Notes: a model not told the origin generated them from the letters alone. A stretch of 24,501 bases of DNA from Gaiellasilicea sp045403015 (GCA_045403015.1 JAXIPI010000365.1:1-24501); one strand, 5' to 3'. Counted from the first letter of the stretch, positions 1-6,830 are shown. Translations and numbers: made by a program.

Positions 1-995
1 GTCAGCTCCTCGGCCGTGCGGCCCGTCAGCTGCAGGTAGGTCTCGGGCGCGATTCCCCGTCGCTCGAGCGAGCGGATGAAGCCGGTCAAGAGCTCGCGTG
101 TACGTGACTCGACGAGGGGGCCTGCCGGCGCAACCTTCGACGCAGTGACAAGCGCATCGACCGCATTCGCGCGAAACGCGTCCTCGATCTCGGCCTCGAT
201 GTGCGCGCGCAGCCGTTCCTCGATGTCCGCGCGCAGCTCGCCGATCGTGTCGAATTCGCTGGCGGAGCGGGCGAGCTCGTCGTCGAGCTCCGGCAGCACC
301 TTTCCCTTGATCTCCTTCACGGTGATCTCGACCGACGCGGTCGATTCGTCTGCCAGCTCGTAAGGGACGGTCTTCGTCTCCCCCGCCGAGGCGCCGACGA
401 GCGCGGACTCGACCTCCTCGACGAGCCTGCCGGCGCCGAGCTCGACGACCGTGTCGCGCTGGGCCTCGCCGGCGGGCGAACCGATGTCGACCACGAGTGT
501 GTCGCCCTCCTGGGCCGGCCGGTCCTCGGCCGGGACGAGCTCGGCAACCGACTCACGCAGCGCTTCGAGCTCCTGGGCGACGAGCTCCTCAGGAACCTCG
601 GCCTCCGGTCGCCCGACCTCGAGACCGGTCCAGTCGACGACCTCGACCTTGGGCTGGACAGGCACGGTCGCCTTGAACTGCCAGGCGGCATCGTCCTCGG
701 TCGGCAGCTCGTATTCGAACTCCGGCGGCGCGACCGGCCGGATGCGAGCCCGGGCGGCGGCGTTCCAGAACCACCCGGAGATATGGCTGTCGACCGCCTC
801 GGCGTAGATCCGCTCCTTGCCGAGCCGCTGCAGGAGTACCGGCGTCGGCACCTTGCCGGGGCGAAAGCCGGGGATCTTGACCGACGAGGCGAGATCGGAG
901 GTGGCATGCTCGACCGCGTGGTGGACGTCGTGTGCCGACACGTCCACCGTCAGACGGACGGTGTCGCTGCCGAGCTCCTCGAGCTGCGCCTCCAT
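1..995 (-). CDS. tig: Trigger factor (5' part; gene runs off the left edge)
   Basis: Ribosome-associated chaperone and peptidyl-prolyl isomerase that meets nascent chains at the exit tunnel. The minus-strand frame stays open from the ATG at 995 to the window edge, giving about 331 residues. The N-terminal domain carries the ribosome-docking signature GFRPGK at residues 43-48. A central FKBP-like domain follows (around EGDTLVVDIG and the repeated acidic stretches), then the start of the C-terminal helical domain. The family is usually 430-480 aa, so roughly the last quarter is missing. The start lies 8 bp after the arsC stop, so the two genes are probably co-transcribed. An in-frame TTG four codons upstream is possible, but the ATG gives the normal family N-terminus. 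No clear Shine-Dalgarno sequence is seen. Confidence 0.95.
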   Translation of the reverse strand, partial: MEAQLEELGSDTVRLTVDVSAHDVHHAVEHATSDLASSVKIPGFRPGKVPTPVLLQRLGKERIYAEAVDSHISGWFWNAAARARIRPVAPPEFEYELPTEDDAAWQFKATVPVQPKVEVVDWTGLEVGRPEAEVPEELVAQELEALRESVAELVPAEDRPAQEGDTLVVDIGSPAGEAQRDTVVELGAGRLVEEVESALVGASAGETKTVPYELADESTASVEITVKEIKGKVLPELDDELARSASEFDTIGELRADIEERLRAHIEAEIEDAFRANAVDALVTASKVAPAGPLVESRTRELLTGFIRSLERRGIAPETYLQLTGRTAEEL

Positions 996-1003
996 CAGGT
1001 CAT

Positions 1004-1408
1004 TCAAGCAGAGGTAGTGCGAGTCGAGTCGAGCTCTCGGACGAGGTTGGCTACTCGCGCCTCGATCTCATCGCGCAACTCCCGCACCCGCTCGATCGAC
1101 TTCCCGGCTGGATCCTCGAGGCCCCAGTCGACGTAGCTCTTGCCCGGGAGGACGGGGCAGACGTCCCCGCAGCCCATCGTCACGACCACGTCCGCCCACG
1201 CCGCGTCGGCGTCCGGCTGGAGCTGCCGCGGCACGCGGTCGGAGAGGTCGTAGCCACGCTCGCGCATCGCCTCGACGACCTCGGGATCCAAAGCGCGCTC
1301 GGCGCGGCTGCCGGCGGAGCGGACCTCGTGCCCACCCAGGCGCTCGAGGAAGGCATGCGCCATCTGCGAGCGTCCGGCGTTGCCGATGCAGAGGAAGAGG
1401 ACGTTCAG
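1004..1408 (-). CDS. arsC: Arsenate reductase ArsC, thioredoxin-coupled type, probable CTG start
   Basis: Low-molecular-weight phosphatase-fold enzyme reducing arsenate to arsenite with thioredoxin. Read from a CTG at 1408, the protein is 134 aa and begins NVLFLCIGNAGRSQ. This contains the catalytic P-loop C-x5-R (Cys7, Arg13). Further on are the redox cysteines Cys80 and Cys84 in MGCGDVCPVLPG, and the conserved EDP acid loop. These point to ArsC rather than a tyrosine phosphatase. The first ATG in the frame (1363) would remove the P-loop and inactivate the enzyme. An in-frame TAG lies five codons before the CTG, and there is no ATG, GTG or TTG between. The start is therefore a rare CTG, or a GTG altered in this copy. 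The gene is divergent from the phosphatase at 1429 and lies just upstream of tig. Confidence 0.9.
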   Translation of the reverse strand: MNVLFLCIGNAGRSQMAHAFLERLGGHEVRSAGSRAERALDPEVVEAMRERGYDLSDRVPRQLQPDADAAWADVVVTMGCGDVCPVLPGKSYVDWGLEDPAGKSIERVRELRDEIEARVANLVRELDSTRTTSA

Positions 1409-1428
1409 GGCAGACGTAGGCTAGCCGT
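1409..1428. promoter_or_regulatory. 20-bp divergent promoter gap with overlapping -10-like elements
   Basis: Only 20 bp separate the divergent starts of arsC and the histidine phosphatase. On the plus strand TAGGCT (1417-1422) sits 6 bp before the ATG. On the minus strand TAGCCT (1423-1418) sits 9 bp before the CTG. Both fit the actinobacterial TANNNT -10 pattern at leaderless spacing, and they overlap almost completely around GGCTAGCC. No room remains for ribosome-binding sites. The promoter reading is inference. Confidence 0.4.
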
Positions 1429-2022
1429 ATGCAGCTCTTCGTTCTCGCCCGTCACGGTCAGTCGGAGCTAAACGCCACGCACCGCGTGAACGGCGACCCG
1501 GCCGTGTCGGTGAAGCTGACCGCTCAGGGAGAGACAGAGTCGGCCCGCCTTGGAGCCGAGCTCACCGCGATCGCGCTCGATCTCTGCATTCACACGCGCT
1601 TCGGCCGCACGCGCCAGACGGCCGAGCTTGCGCTGGCGGAACGCAGTGTGCCGCTCGAGGTCGAGCCGCTCCTGGACGACATCTACGTAGGCGACCTCGA
1701 GGGGCAGACGATCGACGACTATCGGGCGTGGAAGCGAACGCACACGCGTGCCGACGCCTTTCCGGGTGGCGAGAGCCTCGACGACGCCGCACGTCGCTAC
1801 GCCCTCGCGTACGAGCGCCTACTCGCACGCCCCGAGCGGCGGATTCTCGTCGTCTGCCACGAAATCCCCATCCGCTACGCGGTCAACGCGGCGTCGGGCT
1901 CGGACGAGCTTGACGGCCCTGTGCACGACATCGCGAACTGCGTCCCCTATCTCTTCGACGAGGACGGGCTGGACCGCGCCGCGGCGGGGATCCGCCGCAG
2001 CGCGCCGCCACCCGCTTCCTAG
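1429..2022 (+). CDS. Histidine phosphatase family protein (phosphoglycerate mutase-like)
   Basis: This 197-aa protein belongs to the histidine phosphatase superfamily, which uses a phosphohistidine intermediate. The N-terminal LARHGQSELN contains the catalytic RHG (Arg8, His9, Gly10) within ten residues of the ATG, which fixes the start. FGRTRQTAE holds the second phosphate-binding Arg. YVGDLEGQ supplies the acidic residue, and VVCHEIPIR the second catalytic His. The C-terminal 20 or so residues are Ala/Pro-rich and probably disordered. The substrate cannot be deduced; a phosphoglycerate, alpha-ribazole phosphate or a similar small phosphate monoester is possible. The gene is divergent from arsC and convergent with the DUF4234 gene, with which it shares a CTAG stop overlap (2019-2022). 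Confidence 0.88.
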   Translation: MQLFVLARHGQSELNATHRVNGDPAVSVKLTAQGETESARLGAELTAIALDLCIHTRFGRTRQTAELALAERSVPLEVEPLLDDIYVGDLEGQTIDDYRAWKRTHTRADAFPGGESLDDAARRYALAYERLLARPERRILVVCHEIPIRYAVNAASGSDELDGPVHDIANCVPYLFDEDGLDRAAAGIRRSAPPPAS

Positions 2023-2450
2023 ACCGTTGCCGGATGTGCCGGAGCGTCCACGGCTTGCGTCTTCCAGACGCTGTTGAGCCCGCTCTGCATGTAGGCGTAC
2101 ATCACCGGTGAGATCACGATGTACAGGACAACGCCGAGCCAGCCGTTGATCGACGTCTGCGCGCTCAACCGTTGCGCGGCTTGCACGCGCTGGAATGTGG
2201 TCACCGTCGTCCAGACCGCGGGCACGATCACGAGTGCGCCCGGAAAGAGTGCGAGGGTGGACTTGCCGGGGCTGTCCCCGAGCTCGTTCGTGCCGAGCGC
2301 ACGACCGTAGTCGGCCATCTCCCGGTTGATGTAGTACCACCAGAAGATCAGATAGATCCCGAGCGTGATGACGGTGAAGATCGCGACCGCGACCGGACTG
2401 CGGACCTTGGCCGTCGCGCCTGCACCCGCGATCTGGATCTGCTGGGCCAT
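2019..2450 (-). CDS. DUF4234 small membrane protein
   Basis: 143-aa predicted membrane protein of unknown function. A short polar N-terminus is followed by three hydrophobic segments: VAIFTVITLGIYLIFWWYY, LALFPGALVIVPAVW and WLGVVLYIVISPVMYAYM. The G-I-Y-x-x-F/W-W-Y pattern in the first segment followed by N-R-E-M is typical of DUF4234 proteins, which are common in actinobacteria. The start ATG is preceded on its strand by GAGAGAGGAACACC, a reasonable ribosome-binding site. It converges on the phosphatase gene with overlapping stops, and tRNA-His lies upstream on the same strand. Confidence 0.8.
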   Translation of the reverse strand: MAQQIQIAGAGATAKVRSPVAVAIFTVITLGIYLIFWWYYINREMADYGRALGTNELGDSPGKSTLALFPGALVIVPAVWTTVTTFQRVQAAQRLSAQTSINGWLGVVLYIVISPVMYAYMQSGLNSVWKTQAVDAPAHPATV

Positions 2451-2521
2451 GTCGGTGTTCCTCTCTCTCGACTACGTGCGAAGAGTGGAGTCTGACCGAC
2501 GTACAAGACGACGGGGAGAGG

Positions 2522-2595
2522 GGTGGCGAACGGGACTCGAACCCGCGACCACCGGGACCACAACCCGGGGCTCTACCAACTGAGCTACCGCCACC
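2522..2595 (-). tRNA. tRNA-His(GTG)
   Basis: The minus strand folds as a full cloverleaf: acceptor GTGGCGG with TCGCCAC, D-stem GCTC/GAGC, anticodon stem CCGGG/CCCGG with loop TTGTGGT, and T-arm GCGGG-TTCGAGT-CCCGT. The anticodon GTG reads His codons. An extra G at 2595 can pair with the C at 2522, matching the G-1:C73 pair specific to tRNA-His. A TATCCT at 2613-2608 on the same strand may be its -10 box. It is divergent from tRNA-Arg, 59 bp away. Confidence 0.95.
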
Positions 2596-2654
2596 TCGCC
2601 GTGCAAAGGATAGCTACGAGCGGTGGGGCATACTGGCCGCCATACACGCCACAG

Positions 2655-2726
2655 GGCCCCGTAGCTCAGTGGATAGAGCGGCAGGCTTCGAACCTGCGCG
2701 CGGAGGTTCGATTCCTCCCGGGGCCA
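2655..2726 (+). tRNA. tRNA-Arg(TCG)
   Basis: Cloverleaf with acceptor GGCCCCG paired to CGGGGCC, D-stem GCTC/GAGC, anticodon stem GCAGG/CCTGC with loop CTTCGAA, and T-arm GGAGG-TTCGATT-CCTCC. The anticodon TCG decodes CGA/CGG arginine codons. No CCA is encoded, as is usual in actinobacteria. Its 3' part recurs twice within the next 1.9 kb, so it appears to have served as an integration site. Confidence 0.95.
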
Positions 2727-2731
2727 TTCGA
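2707..2731 (+). repeat. tRNA-Arg(TCG) 3' end, copy 1 of 3 (putative attachment core)
   Basis: This is the T-loop to 3' flank of the intact tRNA. CCTCCCGGGGCCATTCGA (2714-2731) recurs exactly at 3963-3980. TTCGATTCCTCCCGGGGCCA (2707-2726) recurs with one mismatch at 4503-4522. Confidence 0.6.
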
Positions 2732-2906
2732 ACTGCCGGCGACTTTTGGAACCTGCATGACGGAAGTGGGAACCCGCATGAATACTGGAAACAAGCGTCT
2801 GTTGAATCGCGACATGCTGAGGCGGTGCAGACCCCGGTGCTACCCCCGCTGCGGAGTGGGCACCCGTCCATCGGTTGCGGATCGTCCACGGTCGAAGTGA
2901 AGCGTG

Positions 2907-3542
2907 CTAGCAGACGTCGGCGCAGCGTCCTCCGCGCCACGTGCGTGCGCCCGTCTGGAGTGCGACGGCGGCCACGATGAGCGCCACGAGCGGGTCCGCC
3001 CACCAGAGGCCGAGAACCGCATTGGTTGCGAGTCCGACGAGGATCGCGAGTGAGAGGTAGGCGCAGAGAATGTTCTGGGTTCCCTCACCCGTCGTCGCAT
3101 TGGAGTGGAGACGGTCGCCGATCCGCTTCTTGGCGCGTCCGAAAAGTGGCATCAGTGTCACGCTGACGATGGCGAGCCCGATGCCGACCCAGCTCGCCTG
3201 CGCCTCGCTGCCCGTCACAAGGTGATGGATCGCAGTGACGATGATGTAGGGGGCGAGGAGAAAGAAGGTGACCGCGACGATCCGCTGCGCGCGTGCCTCC
3301 GCGTAGTCGGAGTCGACTCGGTCGCCGCTGAAGCGCCAGATGATGATCACACTGGCGACGCCGGTGATGGTGCTGTCGACCCCGTAGCCGATCAGCGCGA
3401 TCGAGTTGGCCATGATCCCAGCAGTCGTCCCGATCACTCCCTCGGCGGTCATCCACACGAGGCTCAGCCAGGAGATGAGCTTCACGCGGGCGATGAGAGC
3501 GCCGCGCTCGTCAGGTGCGAGTGCGAGGCTTGCCTCGACCAC
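2907..3542 (-). CDS. Cation transporter, CDF-superfamily-like
   Basis: 211-aa integral membrane protein with about five or six hydrophobic segments, resembling the membrane half of cation diffusion facilitators. Motifs include a first helix SWLSLVWMTAEGVIG, then MANSIALIGYGVDSTIT, where cation diffusion facilitators place their metal-binding H/D-x3-D pair; here only the Asp is obvious. A second half follows with SNATTGEGTQNILCAYLSL and ending WWADPLVALIVAAVAL. The usual C-terminal cytosolic metallochaperone-like domain is missing, as in short actinobacterial members found beside ArsR genes. The start is GTG at 3542 with no visible Shine-Dalgarno sequence. The gene is divergent from the ArsR gene across 25 bp, so control of transport by that repressor is likely. 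The transported ion is unknown. Confidence 0.8.
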   Translation of the reverse strand: MVEASLALAPDERGALIARVKLISWLSLVWMTAEGVIGTTAGIMANSIALIGYGVDSTITGVASVIIIWRFSGDRVDSDYAEARAQRIVAVTFFLLAPYIIVTAIHHLVTGSEAQASWVGIGLAIVSVTLMPLFGRAKKRIGDRLHSNATTGEGTQNILCAYLSLAILVGLATNAVLGLWWADPLVALIVAAVALQTGARTWRGGRCADVC

Positions 3543-3567
3543 CTGGCTACTGTATCAATGATTCCTG
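3543..3567. promoter_or_regulatory. 25-bp divergent control region with an imperfect dyad
   Basis: The transporter and ArsR starts are only 25 bp apart. ATCAATGATTCCTGAT (3554-3569) has ATCA/TGAT arms around a partly symmetric centre. TATCAAT (3553-3559) and, on the other strand, GATACA are -10-like at leaderless distance from the two starts. A repressor bound here would block both genes. Operator identity is inferred. Confidence 0.4.
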
Positions 3568-3921
3568 ATGCCACCAACTTTCATAGATTCCGTGCCTGAG
3601 AAGAGCCAGGGCACGCGCGCAGCGGAGATCGAGGAGTGTCGGCGGATCGCGTCCTCCTGGGCGCCCGTCCTGCATGCCCTTGCCAACGAGGAGCGCCTCC
3701 TGATCGCACTCTGGCTCGCGGATAGCGAATGCACCGTCCGCGACCTCGAGGAGGTCACGGGCATGCGCCAGTCACTCGTCTCGTATCACCTCCAAGAGCT
3801 CCGAAAGGCCGGCCTTGTGACCGCCTCGCCGCGAGGACGAAGCAACCGCTACCGGCTCGCACGCGGCGATCTCGACGAGCTGGCGACGCTGATCGGAACC
3901 CTCGAGCCCGGCAACGACTGA
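3568..3921 (+). CDS. ArsR-family winged-helix transcriptional regulator
   Basis: 117-aa DNA-binding repressor. After a polar N-terminus of about 25 residues comes an ArsR-type fold: WAPVLHALANEERLLIALWL (helices 1-2), CTVRDLEEVTG, recognition helix MRQSLVSYHLQELRKAGLV (residues 66-84) and a wing SPRGRSNRYRLA. The classical metal-binding motif ELCVCDL is reduced to SECTVRDL, leaving one Cys (Cys55). Sensing of As/Sb through a Cys pair is therefore doubtful, and another ligand is possible. It is divergent from the transporter gene, its likely target. The start may be the ATG at 3568 or the in-frame GTG at 3592. The stop is followed by a degenerate tRNA-Arg 3' end copy. Confidence 0.88.
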   Translation: MPPTFIDSVPEKSQGTRAAEIEECRRIASSWAPVLHALANEERLLIALWLADSECTVRDLEEVTGMRQSLVSYHLQELRKAGLVTASPRGRSNRYRLARGDLDELATLIGTLEPGND

Positions 3922-3962
3922 GCCTCCCGGTCGGGGCTGCCGACTTGCAGGCAGGCTCGCTC

Positions 3963-3980
3963 CCTCCCGGGGCCATTCGA
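3963..3980 (+). repeat. tRNA-Arg(TCG) 3' end, copy 2 of 3
   Basis: Eighteen bases are identical to 2714-2731. The preceding bases are a degenerate T-arm (8 of 11 match). It lies downstream of the ArsR gene, so copies 1 and 2 flank the transporter/ArsR pair. Confidence 0.6.
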
Positions 3981-4029
3981 CCGTTCCGGCCGATCTCGCT
4001 TGAGCGCGCGGCTCTCGTGTCGGGCGAGG

Positions 4030-4446
4030 TTAGGCCAGCGCGGCGCGGATTTTTTCGATCGTCGCCGCCTCGGCTGCCTCGCCGCCGCCGGCCGCCTTGC
4101 CGACGGCCTCGGCGACCTCGAGCACGAACGACTTGTAGGCCTCGACCTCGTCGGGCGCCTTAGCCTGCAGCGTGCTCACGGCGCCGCGGAGCGCCTCGAC
4201 GGTTTCGCTCTCGATCTCCTGCGGCGCGGACCTGACGCCGAATCCGGAGCCCCGCTCGCCCGCCAGCTCGCGCACGAGCTCGCTCTCGTCCGAGCGGCCG
4301 CCGGCGAGGTGCTTCGCCAGCGAACCCGCCTCCTTGAAGCTGTCGAAGAAGCTGCGGTCGCTGACCGAGACGAGCAGGCCCGCTCCGGTCGCGCCCTTGC
4401 GCAGCTGCTCCCATTCCTGCTCTGTGAAGTCGGACTTCTTTGCCAT
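4030..4446 (-). CDS. Conserved hypothetical protein, weakly TerB-like
   Basis: 138-aa soluble, mainly helical, acidic protein beginning MAKKSDFTEQEWEQLRKG. This ATG at 4446 is preceded by GAGGGGGC on its strand; an ATG nine codons further upstream is less likely. The N-terminal half (TGAGLLVSVSDRSFFDSFKE) and the C-terminal half (EAYKSFVLEVAEAVGKAAGG, then a helix ending KIRAAL) have the spacing seen in TerB-like helical proteins. I do not recognise a specific function. No membrane segment or signal peptide is seen. The gene lies between tRNA-Arg 3' end copies 2 and 3, so it may have arrived as part of a small insertion. Confidence 0.7.
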   Translation of the reverse strand: MAKKSDFTEQEWEQLRKGATGAGLLVSVSDRSFFDSFKEAGSLAKHLAGGRSDESELVRELAGERGSGFGVRSAPQEIESETVEALRGAVSTLQAKAPDEVEAYKSFVLEVAEAVGKAAGGGEAAEAATIEKIRAALA

Positions 4447-4502
4447 CGTCGCCCCCTCGATTGATCGACGCACGTCGGACCCGAGGCTAGTCGATCCAGG
4501 GC

Positions 4503-4541
4503 TTCGATTCCTTCCGGGGCCAGTTCGCCGGGGCCAGTTCG
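4503..4541 (+). repeat. tRNA-Arg(TCG) 3' end, copy 3, with a 14-bp tandem duplication
   Basis: Positions 4503-4522 match tRNA positions 2707-2726 in 19 of 20 bases. CCGGGGCCAGTTCG then occurs twice in tandem (4514-4527 and 4528-4541). It lies just downstream of the transpeptidase stop. Confidence 0.6.
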
Positions 4542-4543
4542 CT

Positions 4544-5242
4544 CTAGTAGCCGATCCTCACCGGCGTCCCGAGCGGGAGGATCCGTGCGAGCCTGGTGAT
4601 GGCCGCGTTGCTGATCCTGATACAGCCATGGCTCGCGTTCGTGCCGAGCGAAGCCGGGTTGTTCGTGCCGTGGAGGCCGATCTGCCCGGGTCCGCCGCCG
4701 AAGCTGTAGAGGACGTTCGAGTGCGCCGAGAGTCCGAAGGCGTACGGGCCGTAGGCGCCGCTTGGGTTCGGTTGCTTCAGCAACTCGGCCAGGTAGTAGG
4801 TCCCTGAAGGCGTCGGCACGATCGACCGCCCAACTCCCGCCGGCTCGCGGAGGATCACCTTCGCGCCGTTCCACACAGTGAGCGAATGGCCGCCGAGTGA
4901 CACGCGGATCCGGTACGGGTTGAGTGCGAGTGTGACCTGGGGGTCTCGGATCCAGCCGGTCGAGCCGTTGGGCCGCACCGGGAGATAGACCTTCTCCCAG
5001 CCCGGTCGCCGCTCCTTCACGAGGAAGACGAGCGGACCGCCGTGGCGCGTCGGGTTCGAGAGGCGGAGAAATGGACGTTTGGCGGTCGGCGTGCGGTAGA
5101 CGGCGACGACGGGCGCTCTCGCCTCCGCAACGATGCTCTCCGGCGGAGAGGAGGCGGAGGCGGTCCCGGAAGCGACGGCCGCAATGACTGCGGCCGCCGC
5201 TGCGAGTGACGCCGCCACGCGCGTGGCGGGCGCGATCCTCAT
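4544..5242 (-). CDS. Secreted L,D-transpeptidase (YkuD domain)
   Basis: 232-aa exported cell-wall enzyme forming or exchanging L,D peptide cross-links in peptidoglycan. It has a signal peptide (residues 1 to about 30, Ala-rich core). A small beta domain of SH3 type follows (about 35-95: VVAVYRTP to GWIRDPQVTL). The YkuD catalytic domain runs from about 105 to 232 and has HGTN (His191) and SHGCIRISN (His205, Cys207 nucleophile), both complete. Its ATG at 5242 overlaps the TGA of the upstream secreted protein gene in an ATGA junction, so translation is likely coupled. Activity outside the membrane is expected. Confidence 0.93.
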   Translation of the reverse strand: MRIAPATRVAASLAAAAAVIAAVASGTASASSPPESIVAEARAPVVAVYRTPTAKRPFLRLSNPTRHGGPLVFLVKERRPGWEKVYLPVRPNGSTGWIRDPQVTLALNPYRIRVSLGGHSLTVWNGAKVILREPAGVGRSIVPTPSGTYYLAELLKQPNPSGAYGPYAFGLSAHSNVLYSFGGGPGQIGLHGTNNPASLGTNASHGCIRISNAAITRLARILPLGTPVRIGY

Positions 5243-6582
5243 CCGGTGAAGGAAGCTCCCACGACAACAGGCTTCGCCGGCTTCGCCTTCTTGGTCACCG
5301 TCTTGACCTTGGGCTTCGCCTTCTTCTTGACGGTCTTCTGCTTACCGAGAACCTCACCGGCGACGACGTTGGCGAGAACACGGCTCGTGGCCGTGGCCTG
5401 AGCGCCGTTGCTCGCAGTCGCGGTTGCGACGGCGACGTTCACGTACTGGCTGCCGTCTCGCGCCTTCAGCAAGTGCGAGCACGTGAAGGTGAACGACGCA
5501 CCGGGGTTGAGCACGGCGGCACCGACCGGCTTGAGCGTGCCGGCGTCGCAGCCGGGATCCCTCACCGTGACGCTGACCGTCGCGGTACCCGGGTTCGTCA
5601 CCGTCAGGCGGTAGAAGACCCGCTGCCTCACCTTGCCGCGGACCGGGCCACGGACGAAGGCGCCGGCGCTGCCAACTCGCTCCGTCTTCACGAGCGAGAC
5701 CGACGGAGGCGGAACGACAGCCGGAGCGATCTCGACCACCGGAGGCGGCGTCGGGGTGACCGTCGGTGGCGGGGTCGGGGTGGAGATCGGCGGCGGGTTG
5801 GTGGTGGTGCACCCCTTTGTGCCGCCGTTCGCCGCGCGGATCAGCCGGCCCTGCTTGGAGTAGAAGTTGTTCGACCCTGCCGGACCGAGCTTCGCGATGT
5901 GCTTCCCGTAGACGAAGTCGACCTGGTAGTAGCAGTCGGGCACGGCAACTTCGAGCTGCCAGTTGCCTGCCGAGAAGAGCTGCGTCTTATGGTCGAACAG
6001 GACCTGCTGGTCGGCCGTCTGCTCGTCGAACGTCGGGCCCGGCGCCTTGTAGCTGACGAGTGTGAGCTCGATGTCCTTGCAGCCGGCGGCGACGGTAAAC
6101 GACACCTTCGCCGTGCTGCCCGTGACCATGATCGAGCTGGACGACGTCACCGTGGCGTTGGCTGTCGGGCAGGTCGGTGGAGGCGTCGAGCAGCTGCCCT
6201 TCGTGAGCTTGGTGAGTCGTGCTTGCGCGGGACTGTCGCCGTTCCCCCAGCGCGCGACCTCCTGCACCTTCAGCCACACAACGGTGGCGGAGCCCGCAGC
6301 GAACGTGCCCGAGAACTTGAAGCCGTTGTCGGTGCCGAAGTGGCCCTTCGCGATTTCCTTCCAAGTCGAGCCCTGGTCGGTCGATGCCCAGACGCGGACG
6401 TCCGGGTTCGTGCGTGATGACGTGGTCGCATCCGAGCCGTTCCAGGCGGTCGCCGTGAACGACACGTTGCCCTGGCAATCCAGACTCGCCGCAATCTCAG
6501 AGTGGCAGGCCGCCGCCGTGGACGCCAGCCAGCCGGCCAGCGTTACAGCGCAGGCCAACGCCAGAAGAAGCCGCAGATTCAC
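5239..6582 (-). CDS. Secreted DUF11-like protein with Pro/Thr linker and Lys-rich tail
   Basis: 447-aa exported protein. The best start is GTG at 6582, preceded by GGGAGAAAAG and giving signal peptide VNLRLLLALACAVTLAG; an in-frame ATG 16 codons upstream lacks such a site. The first part (to about residue 255) is Cys-containing with beta-rich stretches and no recognised family. A Pro/Thr linker (about 259-285) follows. Then comes a DUF11-like beta-sandwich (about 290-400: FYRLTVTNPGTATVSVTVRD to NVAVATATASNG). The tail (about 414-442) is rich in Lys/Pro/Val and ends GASFTG. That ending recalls sortase signals such as LPxTG, but no hydrophobic helix follows, so ordinary sortase anchoring is unlikely. 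The Lys-rich tail may bind acidic wall polymers. It is coupled to the downstream L,D-transpeptidase. Confidence 0.8.
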   Translation of the reverse strand: MNLRLLLALACAVTLAGWLASTAAACHSEIAASLDCQGNVSFTATAWNGSDATTSSRTNPDVRVWASTDQGSTWKEIAKGHFGTDNGFKFSGTFAAGSATVVWLKVQEVARWGNGDSPAQARLTKLTKGSCSTPPPTCPTANATVTSSSSIMVTGSTAKVSFTVAAGCKDIELTLVSYKAPGPTFDEQTADQQVLFDHKTQLFSAGNWQLEVAVPDCYYQVDFVYGKHIAKLGPAGSNNFYSKQGRLIRAANGGTKGCTTTNPPPISTPTPPPTVTPTPPPVVEIAPAVVPPPSVSLVKTERVGSAGAFVRGPVRGKVRQRVFYRLTVTNPGTATVSVTVRDPGCDAGTLKPVGAAVLNPGASFTFTCSHLLKARDGSQYVNVAVATATASNGAQATATSRVLANVVAGEVLGKQKTVKKKAKPKVKTVTKKAKPAKPVVVGASFTG

Positions 6583-6676
6583 CTTTTCTCCCTTAGTTTC
6601 GGAAACCCCTCTGGGCGACCGCGGTCCCACCCGCAGCTCCCAGCATTACCTCGCAGTAAACGTCATGATTTGAAAG

Positions 6677-6706
6677 TTGGATACGGCTGGTTTGCAAACC
6701 TATACT
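6677..6706 (+). promoter_or_regulatory. Probable promoter of tRNA-Leu with a palindrome in its spacer
   Basis: TTGGAT (6677-6682) and TATACT (6701-6706) are separated by 18 bp, with the predicted start about 35 bp before the tRNA. The spacer ends in the perfect 12-bp palindrome GGTTTGCAAACC (6689-6700), which looks like an operator half-site pair. The region also lies upstream of the secreted-protein gene on the other strand. Confidence 0.5.
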
Positions 6707-6746
6707 TTCGGCTAATCGTCCCACCCGCGCCCTATCCTTGAGCTGC

Positions 6747-6830
6747 GCGGGCGTGGCGGAACTGGCAGACGCGCCGGGTTTAGGTCCCGGTGGGCTTCGG
6801 CCCTTGGAGGTTCAAGTCCTCTCGCCCGCA
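6747..6830 (+). tRNA. tRNA-Leu(TAG)
   Basis: Class II tRNA with a long variable arm. Acceptor GCGGGCG pairs with CGCCCGC. Anticodon stem CCGGG/CCCGG encloses loop TTTAGGT, giving anticodon TAG. The variable arm is TGGGCTTCGGCCC, and the T-arm GGAGG-TTCAAGT-CCTCT. It is 84 nt long with discriminator A and no encoded CCA. Confidence 0.95.

Noticed and set aside
201..1136. Plus-strand frame of 311 codons opposite trigger factor
   Set aside because: The other strand encodes trigger factor with its GFRPGK signature; this frame has no protein features.
4176..5267. Minus-strand open frame of 363 codons across the transpeptidase gene
   Set aside because: Out of frame with the YkuD motifs and spans two genes and the tRNA-like repeat; Arg-rich composition.
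5206..6417. Plus-strand frame of 403 codons opposite the DUF11-like gene
   Set aside because: Antisense to a gene with signal peptide and coupled partner; Arg/Asp-rich shadow.
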